Positions 54,099-63,476 are shown, numbered from the stretch's first letter. The stretch is DNA of 64,000 bases from Cupriavidus pampae (GCF_914271485.1 NZ_CAJZAG010000009.1:1-64000); one strand, 5' to 3'. Notes: generated from the letters alone by a model not told the origin. Translations and numbers: made by a program.

Positions 54099-56363
54099 AT
54101 GATTCGCCGCACGCCCGTTGCGACCGCGCTGCTCGCTTTGTTTGCCGCGCCTACTGCTTTCGCTCAACAGGCCCCCACGCCGCCCACCACCGAGGCGACC
54201 ACCCCATCCCAATCGCAATCGCAATCGCAATCGCAATCGAATACGCCGGTACTGAAAGCCGTGACGGTGCAGGGCGCCGCATCGCGCGACGATTTCAATG
54301 CGGGCACCACCTCGCTGTCCAAGCTGCCCGCGGATCTGCGTGACGTGCCGCAATCGATCACGGTCGTGAACAAGGCACTGATGGAATCGCAGGGTGCGAC
54401 CTCGCTGGTCGACGCGTTGCGCAATGTGCCGGGCATCACCATCGGGGGTGCCGAGGGCGGCCAGATCGGCAATAACATCAACCTGAACGGCTTCTCCGCG
54501 CGCACCGATATTTATCTCGATGGTTTCCGCGATCGTGGCCAGTACTATCGCGACACCTTCGCGCTGGATCAGGTGGAAGTGCTGATGGGTCCGTCGTCGA
54601 TGCTGTTCGGGCGTGGCTCCACCGGTGGCGTGATCAATCAGGTCACCAAGAAGCCAAAGCTGCAGGCCGCCACGGAAGTGTCCGGCTCGGTGACGACGAA
54701 TGGTCTCGTGCGAGCCACGGCGGACGTGAATACGCCGACCGGCGATACCTCGGCCTTCCGCATCTCCGCGATGGCGCAGGATGGCAAGCCGAGCACGCGC
54801 GACGAGATGACCGTGCAGGACTTCGGCATTGCGCCGTCGTGGCGCTATGGCATCGGTACCTCGACCGAAATCACGCTGTCCGCATTGCTCCAGCACAACG
54901 AGGACATGCCCGACTATGGCCTGCCCGCGATCAACGGCCACCCGGTCAATGTCGACCGCAACACGTACTACGGGTTCAACAATGACCACACGCGCCAGAA
55001 CATCGTGTCGCTCAACGGCGGTATCGATCACAAGTTCTCGCCGAACCTGCGCCTGCGCAACTACACCGCGTTCAACTATGTGGAAACCGACGCGCGCGAA
55101 ACCGCGCCGCAGGCGGTGGGGACGCTCAACGCAGCAGGCGCCTTTACCGCGCTGACCGCATCGAACCTGCCGCTGTCGCAGCTCTTCGTACGCCAGCAGA
55201 GCCATGACCGCAGCATCCGCGACTACTCGATCTACAACCAGACCGAGCTGACCGCGAAGTTCGACACCGGTTTCGTCAAGCACACGCTGCTGACCGGCCT
55301 GGAATTCGGCCACGACGGTTATAACAACCAGAACTATTATCGCAACGGCATCTGCGGCAGCACGGCGCTGAACCCGGCCGGCGGGACCTCGGGCTACGTC
55401 GCTTGCACGCCGGTGGTCAATCCGACTTATCAGGACTCACCGGGCAACGTTCCCACCAGCACCGGCAACCTGCAGGGCGGATCGGCCAACACGGTGGCGG
55501 TGTATGCCAACGACTCGATCGAATTCTCGAAGCAGTGGAAGGCGGTGGCCGGCGTACGCTACGACAAGTACATCGCCAGCATCAGCAACTCGATCAACTC
55601 CGGCAATACGTCCACCAGTACCGCGCTGGCCAACGCCAACCAGGACATCCACTTCACCAGCGTGCGGGTGGGCGGCATCTGGCAGCCGACCGAGCAACAG
55701 TCGTACTACGTTTCCTACGGCACGTCGTTCAATCCGTCGCTGGAGCAGTTGGTTGGCACGGTGGGACAGCAGTCGCTGGACCCCGAGAAGAACAAGGCGT
55801 ACGAGGCGGGCGGCAAGTGGGATCTGATGAGCGGCAACCTGTCGCTCACCTCGGCGATCTTCCGCATCACCAAGGACAACGCGCGCAGCCAGATCGACGC
55901 GACCACGTACGCGCTGACCGGCAAGATTCAGGTGGATGGCTTCCGCGCCGGCGTTACCGGCCGTATCACGCCGAAGTGGCAGGTGTTTGCGGGCTACACG
56001 TACCTCGATGCCGAGATCAAGGACGGCATCGCGGCCGGCACGCAGGGCAAGGTGCCGACCAATACGCCGAAACACACCGCTACGGCATGGACTAGCTACT
56101 CCGTCCTGCCGAACTGGGAAATCGGCGGCGGGGCGTTCTACATGTCGCAGCGTTTTGCCAACAATACCAACACGACGCAGGTCGGTGGCTTCGTGCGCTG
56201 GGACGGCATGGTCGCGTTCCATCAGCCGAAGTACGATGTGCGGCTGAATTTGTTCAACATCTTCGACAAGAAGTATTACGATGCGCTGATCCAGTCGGAC
56301 GGCGGCCGTTCGGTACCGGGAACGGGCCGTACCGCCATGCTGTCCTTCACGTATCGGATGTAA
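54099..56363 (+). CDS. TonB-dependent siderophore receptor, Fiu/PiuA-like
   Basis: A 754-residue outer-membrane receptor. The signal peptide covers about 1-23 (ending TAFAQQ), a Ser-Gln repeat follows (about 37-47), then the plug domain (about 55-180, PQSITVVNKALMESQGATSL, DVLRN-like DALRNVPGITIGG) and the 22-strand barrel. It ends SFTYRM, with Met in place of the usual terminal aromatic. The plug resembles catecholate siderophore receptors of the Fiu/PiuA group. The next gene encodes a PiuC/YbiX dioxygenase, the common partner of that group. A possible Fur box lies upstream. Ligand: a catecholate or its breakdown product, by inference. Confidence 0.9.
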   Translation: MIRRTPVATALLALFAAPTAFAQQAPTPPTTEATTPSQSQSQSQSQSNTPVLKAVTVQGAASRDDFNAGTTSLSKLPADLRDVPQSITVVNKALMESQGATSLVDALRNVPGITIGGAEGGQIGNNINLNGFSARTDIYLDGFRDRGQYYRDTFALDQVEVLMGPSSMLFGRGSTGGVINQVTKKPKLQAATEVSGSVTTNGLVRATADVNTPTGDTSAFRISAMAQDGKPSTRDEMTVQDFGIAPSWRYGIGTSTEITLSALLQHNEDMPDYGLPAINGHPVNVDRNTYYGFNNDHTRQNIVSLNGGIDHKFSPNLRLRNYTAFNYVETDARETAPQAVGTLNAAGAFTALTASNLPLSQLFVRQQSHDRSIRDYSIYNQTELTAKFDTGFVKHTLLTGLEFGHDGYNNQNYYRNGICGSTALNPAGGTSGYVACTPVVNPTYQDSPGNVPTSTGNLQGGSANTVAVYANDSIEFSKQWKAVAGVRYDKYIASISNSINSGNTSTSTALANANQDIHFTSVRVGGIWQPTEQQSYYVSYGTSFNPSLEQLVGTVGQQSLDPEKNKAYEAGGKWDLMSGNLSLTSAIFRITKDNARSQIDATTYALTGKIQVDGFRAGVTGRITPKWQVFAGYTYLDAEIKDGIAAGTQGKVPTNTPKHTATAWTSYSVLPNWEIGGGAFYMSQRFANNTNTTQVGGFVRWDGMVAFHQPKYDVRLNLFNIFDKKYYDALIQSDGGRSVPGTGRTAMLSFTYRM
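54210..54239. repeat. tandem hexanucleotide repeat (CAATCG)5 within the receptor gene
   Basis: Five perfect CAATCG units encode a Ser-Gln repeat between the signal peptide and the plug domain. Changes in copy number would alter the length of the periplasmic linker without breaking the frame. Confidence 0.85.
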
Positions 56364-56375
56364 GCACCGAGCCGG

Positions 56376-56403
56376 CAGTTGCCGCCGGCACCGGTGGCAA
56401 CTG
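56376..56403. other. stem-loop between receptor and dioxygenase genes
   Basis: CAGTTGCC (56376-56383) and GGCAACTG (56396-56403) form a perfect eight-base stem with a 12-base loop, filling the gap between the two genes. There is no T run, so partial termination or RNA processing is more likely than full termination. Confidence 0.5.
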
Positions 56404-56416
56404 TCAGGAAGCGCGC

Positions 56417-57103
56417 ATGCTCATCTCCGTTCCGAAGGTACTCAATGCCGAACAGCTGGCGGTGCTGGTCCAGCAACTCGAACATGCGGGCGATGCATGG
56501 GTAGATGGCCGCATCACGGCTGGCTATTCTGGCGCGCCGGTCAAGTTCAACCAGCAGATCGATGAGCGCGCCGAGGTGGCGGCACAGTGCCAGCATCTGA
56601 TCCTGTCCGCGCTCGAGCGCAATCCGCTGTTTATCAGCGCCGCGCTGCCCAATATCGTCTACCCGCCGATGTTCAATCGCTACAGCGAGGGCATGACGTT
56701 CGGCGCGCATGTGGACGGCAGCGTCCGCATTCATCCGCACACCGGCCGCAAGCTGCGCACCGATATCTCGGCCACGCTGTTTCTCTCCGATCCCGCCAGC
56801 TACGACGGTGGCGAGCTTCAGGTAGAGGACACCTATGGCCTGCATTCGGTCAAGCTGGCCGCCGGCGATATGGTGGTCTACCCGGCCACCAGCCTGCATC
56901 AGGTGGCGCCGATCACGCGCGGCACGCGACTTGCCAGCTTCTTCTGGGTCCAGAGCCTGATCCGCGACGACACGCAGCGCGCGCTGCTGTTCGACATGGA
57001 CAATGCGATCCAGACCCTCAATCAGACCAACGCCGACGAACGCGCGCGCCGCAGCCTGGTGGGTTGCTATCACAATCTGCTACGGCAATGGAGCGAGACC
57101 TGA
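56417..57103 (+). CDS. piuC: Fe(II)/2-oxoglutarate dioxygenase, PiuC/YbiX family
   Basis: A 228-residue dioxygenase of the PKHD/PiuC family. Iron ligands are in FGAHVDGSVR (His and Asp, about 95-104) and SLHQVAPITRGTRLASFFWV (His about 157, with the 2-oxoglutarate-binding Arg nearby). It follows the TonB-dependent receptor by 53 bases on the same strand, the conserved fiu-ybiX or piuA-piuC arrangement. Its physiological substrate is not established; it affects iron uptake through the partner receptor in known systems. Confidence 0.88.
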   Translation: MLISVPKVLNAEQLAVLVQQLEHAGDAWVDGRITAGYSGAPVKFNQQIDERAEVAAQCQHLILSALERNPLFISAALPNIVYPPMFNRYSEGMTFGAHVDGSVRIHPHTGRKLRTDISATLFLSDPASYDGGELQVEDTYGLHSVKLAAGDMVVYPATSLHQVAPITRGTRLASFFWVQSLIRDDTQRALLFDMDNAIQTLNQTNADERARRSLVGCYHNLLRQWSET

Positions 57104-57179
57104 GGCGACTTGACCGGACCTGACCTCGCACTTGTCGGCGATGCGCTTACTATGGCGAATATCCCCAGGGGAATGACCC

Positions 57180-58151
57180 ATGCCGTCCGAGCAAGCCGAT
57201 GTCCTGTCCCAAGTCCTCAAGCTGATTCGCCTGCGCGGAGATCGCGTTTTTCACGGCGAGCTGGGTAGCGCCACCGAAGTCTTGTTTCCGCCGGGTCCTG
57301 CGACCTTTCTGCATCTGCGTACCGGGGAACTGTCGGTTTCCCAACGTAACGGGCTACCCGTGCTGGTAAGGTCGGGGGACTTCATTCTTCTGCCGCATGC
57401 GGACGGACATACCATTCGAAGCGAGCCGGGCAGAAGCACACCTCAACGCTTCGAGCTGCCGGTTGACGCGATCCCGAGCGGAAATGTTCAGCGTTTCAGA
57501 TGGGGCGGGGAAGATGATATTGCGGGATCCTTTCTCGCAGGCTCGTTCCATTTCGATGGCGCGCCGCTAAGGTCCTTGCTTACCGGGCTTCCGGGGCTGA
57601 TCCATCTGACTTGCGACAAGGTCAGTGATCCCCCCTGGCTGGCATCCATCTCTCGATTTCTGGAAGTGGAGTCGCAGACCGGTGGCCCGGGGTCGTCGCT
57701 GATGATTTCCCGGTTGATCGATCTGCTCGTGGTCCGCACCTTGCGGATGTGGGTCACCCGACAAGGCGATCGCATTGGCTGGCTGTCCGGGCTGAGCGAC
57801 GAACGTATCGGCCGTGCGTTGACGGCCATGCATCTGGAACCCGAGCGTGCGTGGACCGTTTCGGCGCTTGCCGAGACCGCGATGATGTCGCGATCGATGT
57901 TTTCGGATCGCTTTACGGCGGTGGTGGGGCTTTCACCGCTGCGCTATCTCACGCGGTGGCGACTGACGCTCGCGGCCGACTTGCTCCGTGGCGGAAACGT
58001 AAAGGTCACCGAGGTCGCCCACGGTGCCGGATATGGCTCGGAGGCTGCATTCAGCCGGGCATTTAAGCAAGAGTTTGGTTATTCACCGAGTGATGCGCAT
58101 CGCGTCGCGCAGACTGACGTGTTTGTCGCGCGCAGCTCGGAGCATCGCTAA
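57180..58151 (+). CDS. AraC-family regulator with cupin domain
   Basis: A 323-residue regulator with an N-terminal AraC-type cupin (about 5-185; HLRTGELSVSQRNGLPVLVR, GDFILLPHADGHT) and two C-terminal helix-turn-helix units (WTVSALAETAMMSRSMFSDR and VTEVAHGAGYGSEAAFSRAF). It is the family of CqsA-side and oxidoreductase regulators often placed next to small hydrolases. It is followed in the same direction by RidA, an alpha/beta hydrolase and an SMP-30-like gene, which it may control. Confidence 0.87.
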   Translation: MPSEQADVLSQVLKLIRLRGDRVFHGELGSATEVLFPPGPATFLHLRTGELSVSQRNGLPVLVRSGDFILLPHADGHTIRSEPGRSTPQRFELPVDAIPSGNVQRFRWGGEDDIAGSFLAGSFHFDGAPLRSLLTGLPGLIHLTCDKVSDPPWLASISRFLEVESQTGGPGSSLMISRLIDLLVVRTLRMWVTRQGDRIGWLSGLSDERIGRALTAMHLEPERAWTVSALAETAMMSRSMFSDRFTAVVGLSPLRYLTRWRLTLAADLLRGGNVKVTEVAHGAGYGSEAAFSRAFKQEFGYSPSDAHRVAQTDVFVARSSEHR

Positions 58152-58279
58152 CCTCGTGAATACGTCGATCGTACGATAGATCATGTAAACGAGACGCGGA
58201 GGTATGGTCGGTTTCAGACCCGTTATTTAGAGTAGACAGCACGGTCTCACCTGTTGTCTCTTCTTAGTCGAGTTGAAAC

Positions 58280-58735
58280 ATGACCATATTCGACCGCCTT
58301 TCCCAGGCGGGCCTCACATTACCTCCGCCTATCCACCCGCTCGGGTCCTATCGGACCGTCTCCATTTCGGGAAATCAATTATACGTTTCCGGGCTTGGTC
58401 CTTTTGAGGACGGCAAGCCAATTGTCGGCATTGTCGGCGGCGATATATCCCTGGAGAAAGCCCGGGACGCCGCGCGTCTGACAATGCTCATGATCCTCGC
58501 TTGTATCGATCAGGCATGCGGACTCGACAATATCGAGCGATGCATCCAAATGACGGTCTACATGCGTGCGGAGCAATCCTTCACCCAGCATCCCCAAGTT
58601 GCGAATGGCGCCAGCGACGTTCTACTCACGTTATTTGGGCAGGACAAGCTGCCGGCACGCAGCGCGCTGGGCGTATATACGTTGCCAATGGGAATTCCGG
58701 TAGAAATCGAAAGTATTTTTGAGTTGAAGCGGTGA
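58280..58735 (+). CDS. RidA/YjgF-family protein
   Basis: A 151-residue RidA-family protein. The characteristic parts are GNQLYVSGLGPFEDGKPIVG (about 31-50) and the C-terminal LPARSALGVYTLPMGIPVEIE (about 123-143), where the Arg usually binds the imine or carboxylate substrate. The C-terminal ExE motif of RidA is preserved as EIES. It may act as an enamine/imine deaminase or in another hydrolytic step. It is AT-richer than neighbours to the left and stands between the AraC gene and the hydrolase. Confidence 0.84.
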   Translation: MTIFDRLSQAGLTLPPPIHPLGSYRTVSISGNQLYVSGLGPFEDGKPIVGIVGGDISLEKARDAARLTMLMILACIDQACGLDNIERCIQMTVYMRAEQSFTQHPQVANGASDVLLTLFGQDKLPARSALGVYTLPMGIPVEIESIFELKR

Positions 58736-58781
58736 ATGAAGTCGATCTTTATCTTTTTAGGAACGTCAGTTTTTTAAAATT

Positions 58782-59588
58782 ATGAGATATTTTGTGAACA
58801 TAGCCATCTCCTCTCTTATTTTTGGTGGACCTGCCATGGCAATAGAAAAATCATCCGGAATGAGCGCCAAGCCAACCATCGCACTGGTTCACGGCGCCTT
58901 CGAAGACTCGCACGTCTGGCAAGGGGTCGAGGCAAAGTTGAAGTCCGACGGATATCCGGTGATTGCGGTCGAGCTTCCGGGCCGCCCCGGGGCTCCGATG
59001 TCGCCCGCTGACGTGAGCCTGGATCTGTATCGGGACACGATTCTCAAGGCGCTCGCCAAGACCACGCATCCGGCGGTGCTCGTTGGCCATAGCTTTGGCG
59101 GGATCACGATCTCGGCGGTTGCCGAAGCCGCGCCGGAGAAGGTCAAGACGTTGGTCTATGTCGCCGCCTACCTGCCGCGTGACGGCGATTCGCTGGTTTC
59201 GATGGCCCAGCAGGATCCCGACGCAAAGATCGGCCCGGAATTGCAGATCAAGAAGGAGCAGGGCATCGCCGTGGTGAACTACGCCGCGCGTGCCGACCTG
59301 TTCGCCAACGATGGTCCGCCGCAGCTTCGCGCCGCGCTGCCGGACAAGATTCTGGATGAGCCGCTGGCACCGCTGGCGACGCCTGTGCATCTGACGCAGG
59401 CGCGCTTCGGTCGAGTCGACAAGGTCTACGTGCACACGAGCAAGGACCAGGTCATCAGCCCGGCGTTTCAGGCTAAGATGGTCGCGGCCACGCCGGTGCG
59501 CGCATCCTTTACGCTGCCGACCGGGCACACACCGTTTCTGACGGATCCCGCGGGCCTCGTCAAGGCCATCGAGGCGGCGGCGCACTGA
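58782..59588 (+). CDS. exported alpha/beta hydrolase
   Basis: A 268-residue alpha/beta hydrolase with a short signal peptide (about 1-20, ending GPAMAIEK). The nucleophile elbow is VGHSFGG (Ser near 102), the oxyanion segment VHGAFEDSHVW (about 36-46), and the catalytic His lies in PTGHTPFLTDP (about 246-256). It resembles EstC-like and salicylate-esterase-like hydrolases that cleave small aromatic or carbamate esters. The DNA before the start is AT-rich with a poorly spaced AGGAA. It is between RidA and an SMP-30-like gene. Confidence 0.82.
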   Translation: MRYFVNIAISSLIFGGPAMAIEKSSGMSAKPTIALVHGAFEDSHVWQGVEAKLKSDGYPVIAVELPGRPGAPMSPADVSLDLYRDTILKALAKTTHPAVLVGHSFGGITISAVAEAAPEKVKTLVYVAAYLPRDGDSLVSMAQQDPDAKIGPELQIKKEQGIAVVNYAARADLFANDGPPQLRAALPDKILDEPLAPLATPVHLTQARFGRVDKVYVHTSKDQVISPAFQAKMVAATPVRASFTLPTGHTPFLTDPAGLVKAIEAAAH

Positions 59589-59606
59589 TTCGGTTTATTA
59601 CCGCTT

Positions 59607-59626
59607 GGGCGCGCCACGGCGCGCCC
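59607..59626. other. strong GC hairpin between two genes
   Basis: GGGCGCGCC (59607-59615) and GGCGCGCCC (59618-59626) are exact complements, with AC in the centre, 18 bases after the hydrolase stop. A T run is missing directly after it (GAACTCGTTT follows), so it is at best a weak terminator. Confidence 0.45.
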
Positions 59627-59653
59627 GAACTCGTTTGGTGGGACGCGATATCC

Positions 59654-60535
59654 ATGAATAAATGGTTGGCTGGCTTTGTGCTCGCGGCAACGTTTGCGAC
59701 CGGCGCCTTCGCGGCTCCGCCCGGTGCGACCGTTGTTGCCGACGGGCTCGGTTTTCCCGAGGGAACCATCCTGGCGAACAAGGTGCTGTACTTCGTCGAC
59801 TACCAAGCTTCGACTGTGAACAAGCTTGATGAGAGCAGTCACGCAGTACTCAAAAAACTGCCTGGCTGCGGGGCGAACGGGCTGGTCGTCGTAGGTGGGA
59901 ATCTATGGGTGGCCTGCTACGACAGCGGGGTGATCGAGCGAATCTCGGCCGATGGTAGCCGCCTGGGAAGCATTGATCATTCCCGCGATGGAGGATCGTT
60001 CCATCACCCCAATGATCTGGTTGCGAATCGCCGCGGCGACGTCTATTTCACGGCGTCGGGCGATCTGCCGGGCAGCGGGAAGGTGTTCTTCGTACCGAAG
60101 TCCGGCGATATCGCACAAGAAGTCGCGTCGGGCATCAACAACGCCAACGGTATCGCGCTTTCCCCGGACGAAAAGACTTTGTACGTTGGTGAGAGTGGTG
60201 CGGACAGAGTCCTCGACTATCAGATCGGCGGCGACGGGACATTGCATAGCGCCCATACATTCGCGCAGCTCGATTCCCTCGCACCGCCCCCGTCCGTGGG
60301 GCGTCATACGCCAGACGGCATTCGCGTAGGGCCCGATGGGTCGATCTACATCGCGTTGTTCAATGGCGGCGGAAGTTGGATTCTGAATAGCAAGGGCGCC
60401 TTGGTGAAGACGCTCGACGTTCCCGGCGAACACCACTCCAATCTGGCCATTTCCAACGATGGACGCGTGATCTACGTCACATCGATATCGGGCTCATCGG
60501 GACGTATCTATCGCTTGTCTCCGTTGCCTAATTAG
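59654..60535 (+). CDS. exported SMP-30/gluconolactonase-like beta-propeller protein
   Basis: A 293-residue secreted beta-propeller with signal peptide MNKWLAGFVLAATFATGAFA. Family-like blocks are GLGFPEGTI (about 33-41), HHPNDLVANRRGDVYFTASG (about 117-136), NNANGIALSPDEKTLYVGES (about 155-174) and PDGIRVGPDGSIYIALFNGG. Calcium-dependent lactonases of this family hydrolyse sugar or other lactones. It follows the exported alpha/beta hydrolase, so both may act on the same periplasmic compound. Its 3' end overlaps the cytochrome gene on the other strand by eight bases. Confidence 0.82.
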   Translation: MNKWLAGFVLAATFATGAFAAPPGATVVADGLGFPEGTILANKVLYFVDYQASTVNKLDESSHAVLKKLPGCGANGLVVVGGNLWVACYDSGVIERISADGSRLGSIDHSRDGGSFHHPNDLVANRRGDVYFTASGDLPGSGKVFFVPKSGDIAQEVASGINNANGIALSPDEKTLYVGESGADRVLDYQIGGDGTLHSAHTFAQLDSLAPPPSVGRHTPDGIRVGPDGSIYIALFNGGGSWILNSKGALVKTLDVPGEHHSNLAISNDGRVIYVTSISGSSGRIYRLSPLPN

Positions 60536-61397
60536 ACGCTTTTTGCTGACCACCAAACGGCTGTGGCTTGAGCGACCTCAGGTACGAGATCAGCGCGCTC
60601 ATGTCGGTGCTGCTGATATTCTTGTACCAGTCATACGCCATCGGCGGCTTGTAGTGAATGCCGCTGCGGTCGTTGCCGCGAATGGCGGTGGCGATCTGTG
60701 CGTCGGTCCAGTTCTTGAGGCCGGTCTCGTCCGGCGTGAGGTTACGCGAGACGCTGGTGCCCCAGGCGCCGTTGAACACCTGTCCGCCCGCGCCGAGGTA
60801 GGTCGTGACCAGTTGTCCTTGCTTGCTGCGCGGCGTGTGGCATTCCATGCAATGGCCGATGTCGGCCAGATACTTGCCGTAGCGGATCGAATCCCTGGAG
60901 GAGGGCGCGCGGACGTTGCCGACAGGGGGACCGTAATTAGGCGGCAGCGGAATGTGGTACGTCGATGCCTCGACCACATGCTTTACTGCCGGCTGCGCCC
61001 TCAGGTCGGCAATGATGGCCGCGAGGTCCGCATCCGAGATGTTCCGATAGAAGCTGATTGGCATGGGCGGACCGATCACGGTACCGTCAGGTCGAACACC
61101 CTCGCGAATGGCTTTGCCAATCTGCTCGTCGGTCCATTTACCGATACCGGTTTCGAGGTCGGGCGTGATATTGGGGGCGACCGCGCGAAACGGCGGCTCG
61201 TCGAAGACGCGGCCGCCAGCGAGGCTCTTTGAGAAACGCCCCTCGTCCTTGGGGTCGCGTGTGGAGTGACAGTTCGCGCAAGCCACGACGCTCTCCATCA
61301 AATACTTGCCGCGTACCAGCAGCGCGCTGTCATCCGCCGAGGCAAGACCGCATCGTGCGATCAGCAGAAGAAAAAACACAATGCGTCGTGCATGCAT
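60528..61397 (-). CDS. exported dihaem cytochrome c
   Basis: A 289-residue periplasmic cytochrome with a signal peptide (MHARRIVFFLLLIARCGLAS, ending near residue 22) and two haem-binding motifs, CANCHS (about 40-45) and CMECHT (about 183-188), each in its own domain with a later Met ligand region (GPPMPISFY; KPPMAYDWY). It resembles the cytochrome subunits of membrane alcohol or gluconate dehydrogenases. ATG 61397 is used; the in-frame TTG 61424 is less likely. No dehydrogenase partner is adjacent on the same strand. Confidence 0.85.
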   Translation of the reverse strand: MHARRIVFFLLLIARCGLASADDSALLVRGKYLMESVVACANCHSTRDPKDEGRFSKSLAGGRVFDEPPFRAVAPNITPDLETGIGKWTDEQIGKAIREGVRPDGTVIGPPMPISFYRNISDADLAAIIADLRAQPAVKHVVEASTYHIPLPPNYGPPVGNVRAPSSRDSIRYGKYLADIGHCMECHTPRSKQGQLVTTYLGAGGQVFNGAWGTSVSRNLTPDETGLKNWTDAQIATAIRGNDRSGIHYKPPMAYDWYKNISSTDMSALISYLRSLKPQPFGGQQKASN

Positions 61398-61560
61398 AGG
61401 AAAGTGTGTGCATTCGTCGGACAAGGCTCGAAAGATAGCCGTTATATCGATCGATCACGCCAGCTTATGAACGGATGTTTTCATTGCGAACAGGCGCATT
61501 GGCCTAGGGCATCGAGGCCGGGTTGCTAGAATTCGCGATCGATTTACCGACCTGACTGAA

Positions 61561-62493
61561 ATGGCTGGCATGCATACCAAACAAGCGACACTGATCGGGC
61601 TCTCCGCCGTGCTCCTCTGGAGCGCGATTGTCGGTCTGATCCGCGGTGTCAGCGAGAGCTTCGGCGCCACCGGCGGAGCGGCCCTGATTTACACGGCCGC
61701 CTCGGTGCTGCTCTGGATCTCGGTTGGACCGGTGCGATGGAAGGTATTGCCGCCGTCGTATCGCCTTTGGGGCAGCGTGTTGTTCGTCTCCTACGAACTG
61801 TGCCTGTCACTTTCGATTGGCTACGCCAATACGGGGCGACAGGCCATCGAGGTTGGCATGGTCAACTACCTGTGGCCAAGCTTCACGATGCTGGCCGCGA
61901 TCCTGTTCAACCGGCAGCGGGCCAACTGGCTGATCGTCCCCGGTTTCCTGGTGGCCATTCTCGGTATCGCGTCGGTGCTCGGCGGCGAGCAGGGCCTCGA
62001 CGTGATCAGCATGGCGGCCAACGTGCGAGACAATCCGCTCAGTTATGGCCTGGCGTTCGCGGGCGCCATCATCTGGGCGGCGTATTGCACGGTCACGGCA
62101 CGCATCGCGCAGGGCAAGAACGGCGTCACGCTCTTTTTTATCCTCACGGCACTCACGCTGTGGGCGAAGTTCGTTTTCACCGGTGGCGAAGCGATGACCT
62201 TCAGCCTCGGCGGCTTGATCTACCTCGCGCTGGCCGCGTGTGCCATGGGCTTCGGCTATGCGGCGTGGAACGTCGGCATCCTGCACGGCAACGTGACGGT
62301 GCTCGCCGGCGCGTCGTACTTCATCCCGGTGCTATCGGCCGCGCTGGCGGCCGTACTGCTGCACGCGCCGTTGTCCTTTGCGTTCTGGAAGGGCGCGGCG
62401 ATGGTGGTCGCGGGTTCCGTCCTCTGCTGGCTTGCAACGCGTGGCAAAGGGAAGCGTGCCGCGCCATCGACCGGGGCGAGCCAGACGACCTAG
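61561..62493 (+). CDS. yddG: DMT-family aromatic amino acid exporter, YddG-like
   Basis: A 310-residue EamA-type transporter with about ten membrane segments in two repeats. It shows YddG-like stretches SYELCLSLSIGYANTGRQAI (about 80-99) and VGMVNYLWPSFTMLAAILFN (about 101-120). In enterobacteria YddG exports aromatic amino acids and related compounds. It stands alone, convergent with a LysR gene. ATG 61561 or ATG 61570 can serve as start; no ribosome binding site decides. Confidence 0.85.
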   Translation: MAGMHTKQATLIGLSAVLLWSAIVGLIRGVSESFGATGGAALIYTAASVLLWISVGPVRWKVLPPSYRLWGSVLFVSYELCLSLSIGYANTGRQAIEVGMVNYLWPSFTMLAAILFNRQRANWLIVPGFLVAILGIASVLGGEQGLDVISMAANVRDNPLSYGLAFAGAIIWAAYCTVTARIAQGKNGVTLFFILTALTLWAKFVFTGGEAMTFSLGGLIYLALAACAMGFGYAAWNVGILHGNVTVLAGASYFIPVLSAALAAVLLHAPLSFAFWKGAAMVVAGSVLCWLATRGKGKRAAPSTGASQTT

Positions 62494-62520
62494 CGGGTCG
62501 CAGGGCGCATACCCCTTGCC

Positions 62521-63453
62521 TCAGGCGGCGATGCAGGCATCTCTGCGCCAACCTTCCTCGCTGGCGCGAATCACCTCGCCGACCCAGTCCACGAACGCCC
62601 GCACCGTGGGGGAAAGATGGCGATTCTTGGGATAGAGCACGGAAAGTGGCACCGCCGGCGAAGGATAGTTGGTCAGCACCGGCTGCAGGCTGCCGCTGAG
62701 CAAATGGTGCCGCACCATATAGCTGCCCGCGCGGATCATGCCCAGGCCCTCCAGCGCGCATGCCACATACGCATCGGTGTCGTTGACGATCAGGTGCTCC
62801 CGCATTCGGATGCTGCGTTCCTCGCCATCCACCACGTAGTGCCACTCCAGCGTGCGCGCGGTGCGGCTCGATAAATAGCCCACGGCCTGATGCTGCGCCA
62901 GATCCTCGAGCGTCTGCGGCGTGCCGTGGTTTGCGAGGTATTCGGGAGACGCGCAGGTGACCCAGTGAAAGGCGCCGACACGCTTGGCCACCAGCGTCGG
63001 CGAGTCTTCCGGCGTACCCGCGCGAATCACGCAGTCGATGCCTTCCTGAACCAGCTCGACCGTGCGGTCATTCATCGTCAACGTCAGTTCGACGTCCGGA
63101 AAGCGGGACTGGAAATCCTTGATCGCGGGCAGCACCACCAGGCGCGCGAGCGAGAGCGTCATATCGACGCGTAATCGGCCGCGAGGTTGTCCGGCGCTGC
63201 CGGGGAAGTTCGACTCGACGGCTTCGATATCCGCCAGCAACTTCCGGCAATGGTCGTAGTAGAGCGTGCCCTCCGCGGTCAGGCTGATATGGCGTGTCGT
63301 TCGCTGCAACAGCCGCACGCCAAGGAATGCCTCCAGCTCCTTGACCGCGCGCGTCACCCGTGACGGCGGCAGCGAAAGGCTTTCCGCGGCGCGGCCGAAG
63401 CTATGCATTTCGACGACGCGAGCAAAGATCTGCATTGACTGCAGGCGATCCAC
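62521..63453 (-). CDS. LysR-type regulator
   Basis: A 310-residue LysR regulator starting VDRLQSMQIFARVVEMHSFG, with helix-turn-helix RAAESLSLPPSRVTRAVKEL (about 21-40), of the branch that includes many CrgA/DmlR-like regulators. GTG 63453 is chosen because GGGAG lies about seven bases upstream; the open frame reaches 63510. It is divergent from an RND efflux adaptor gene with a perfect inverted repeat between them, so it is likely the pump regulator. Confidence 0.87.
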   Translation of the reverse strand: MDRLQSMQIFARVVEMHSFGRAAESLSLPPSRVTRAVKELEAFLGVRLLQRTTRHISLTAEGTLYYDHCRKLLADIEAVESNFPGSAGQPRGRLRVDMTLSLARLVVLPAIKDFQSRFPDVELTLTMNDRTVELVQEGIDCVIRAGTPEDSPTLVAKRVGAFHWVTCASPEYLANHGTPQTLEDLAQHQAVGYLSSRTARTLEWHYVVDGEERSIRMREHLIVNDTDAYVACALEGLGMIRAGSYMVRHHLLSGSLQPVLTNYPSPAVPLSVLYPKNRHLSPTVRAFVDWVGEVIRASEEGWRRDACIAA

Positions 63454-63476
63454 TACATCACTCCCAGACAGGAAAT

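Noticed and set aside
52488..55313. Minus-strand frame of 941 codons
   Set aside because: Runs opposite the GlxA regulator and the siderophore receptor; Arg/His/Gly-rich composition of an antisense shadow.
59607..59626. Rho-independent terminator after the hydrolase
   Set aside because: The stem is strong but no T run follows directly, so it is listed only as a hairpin.
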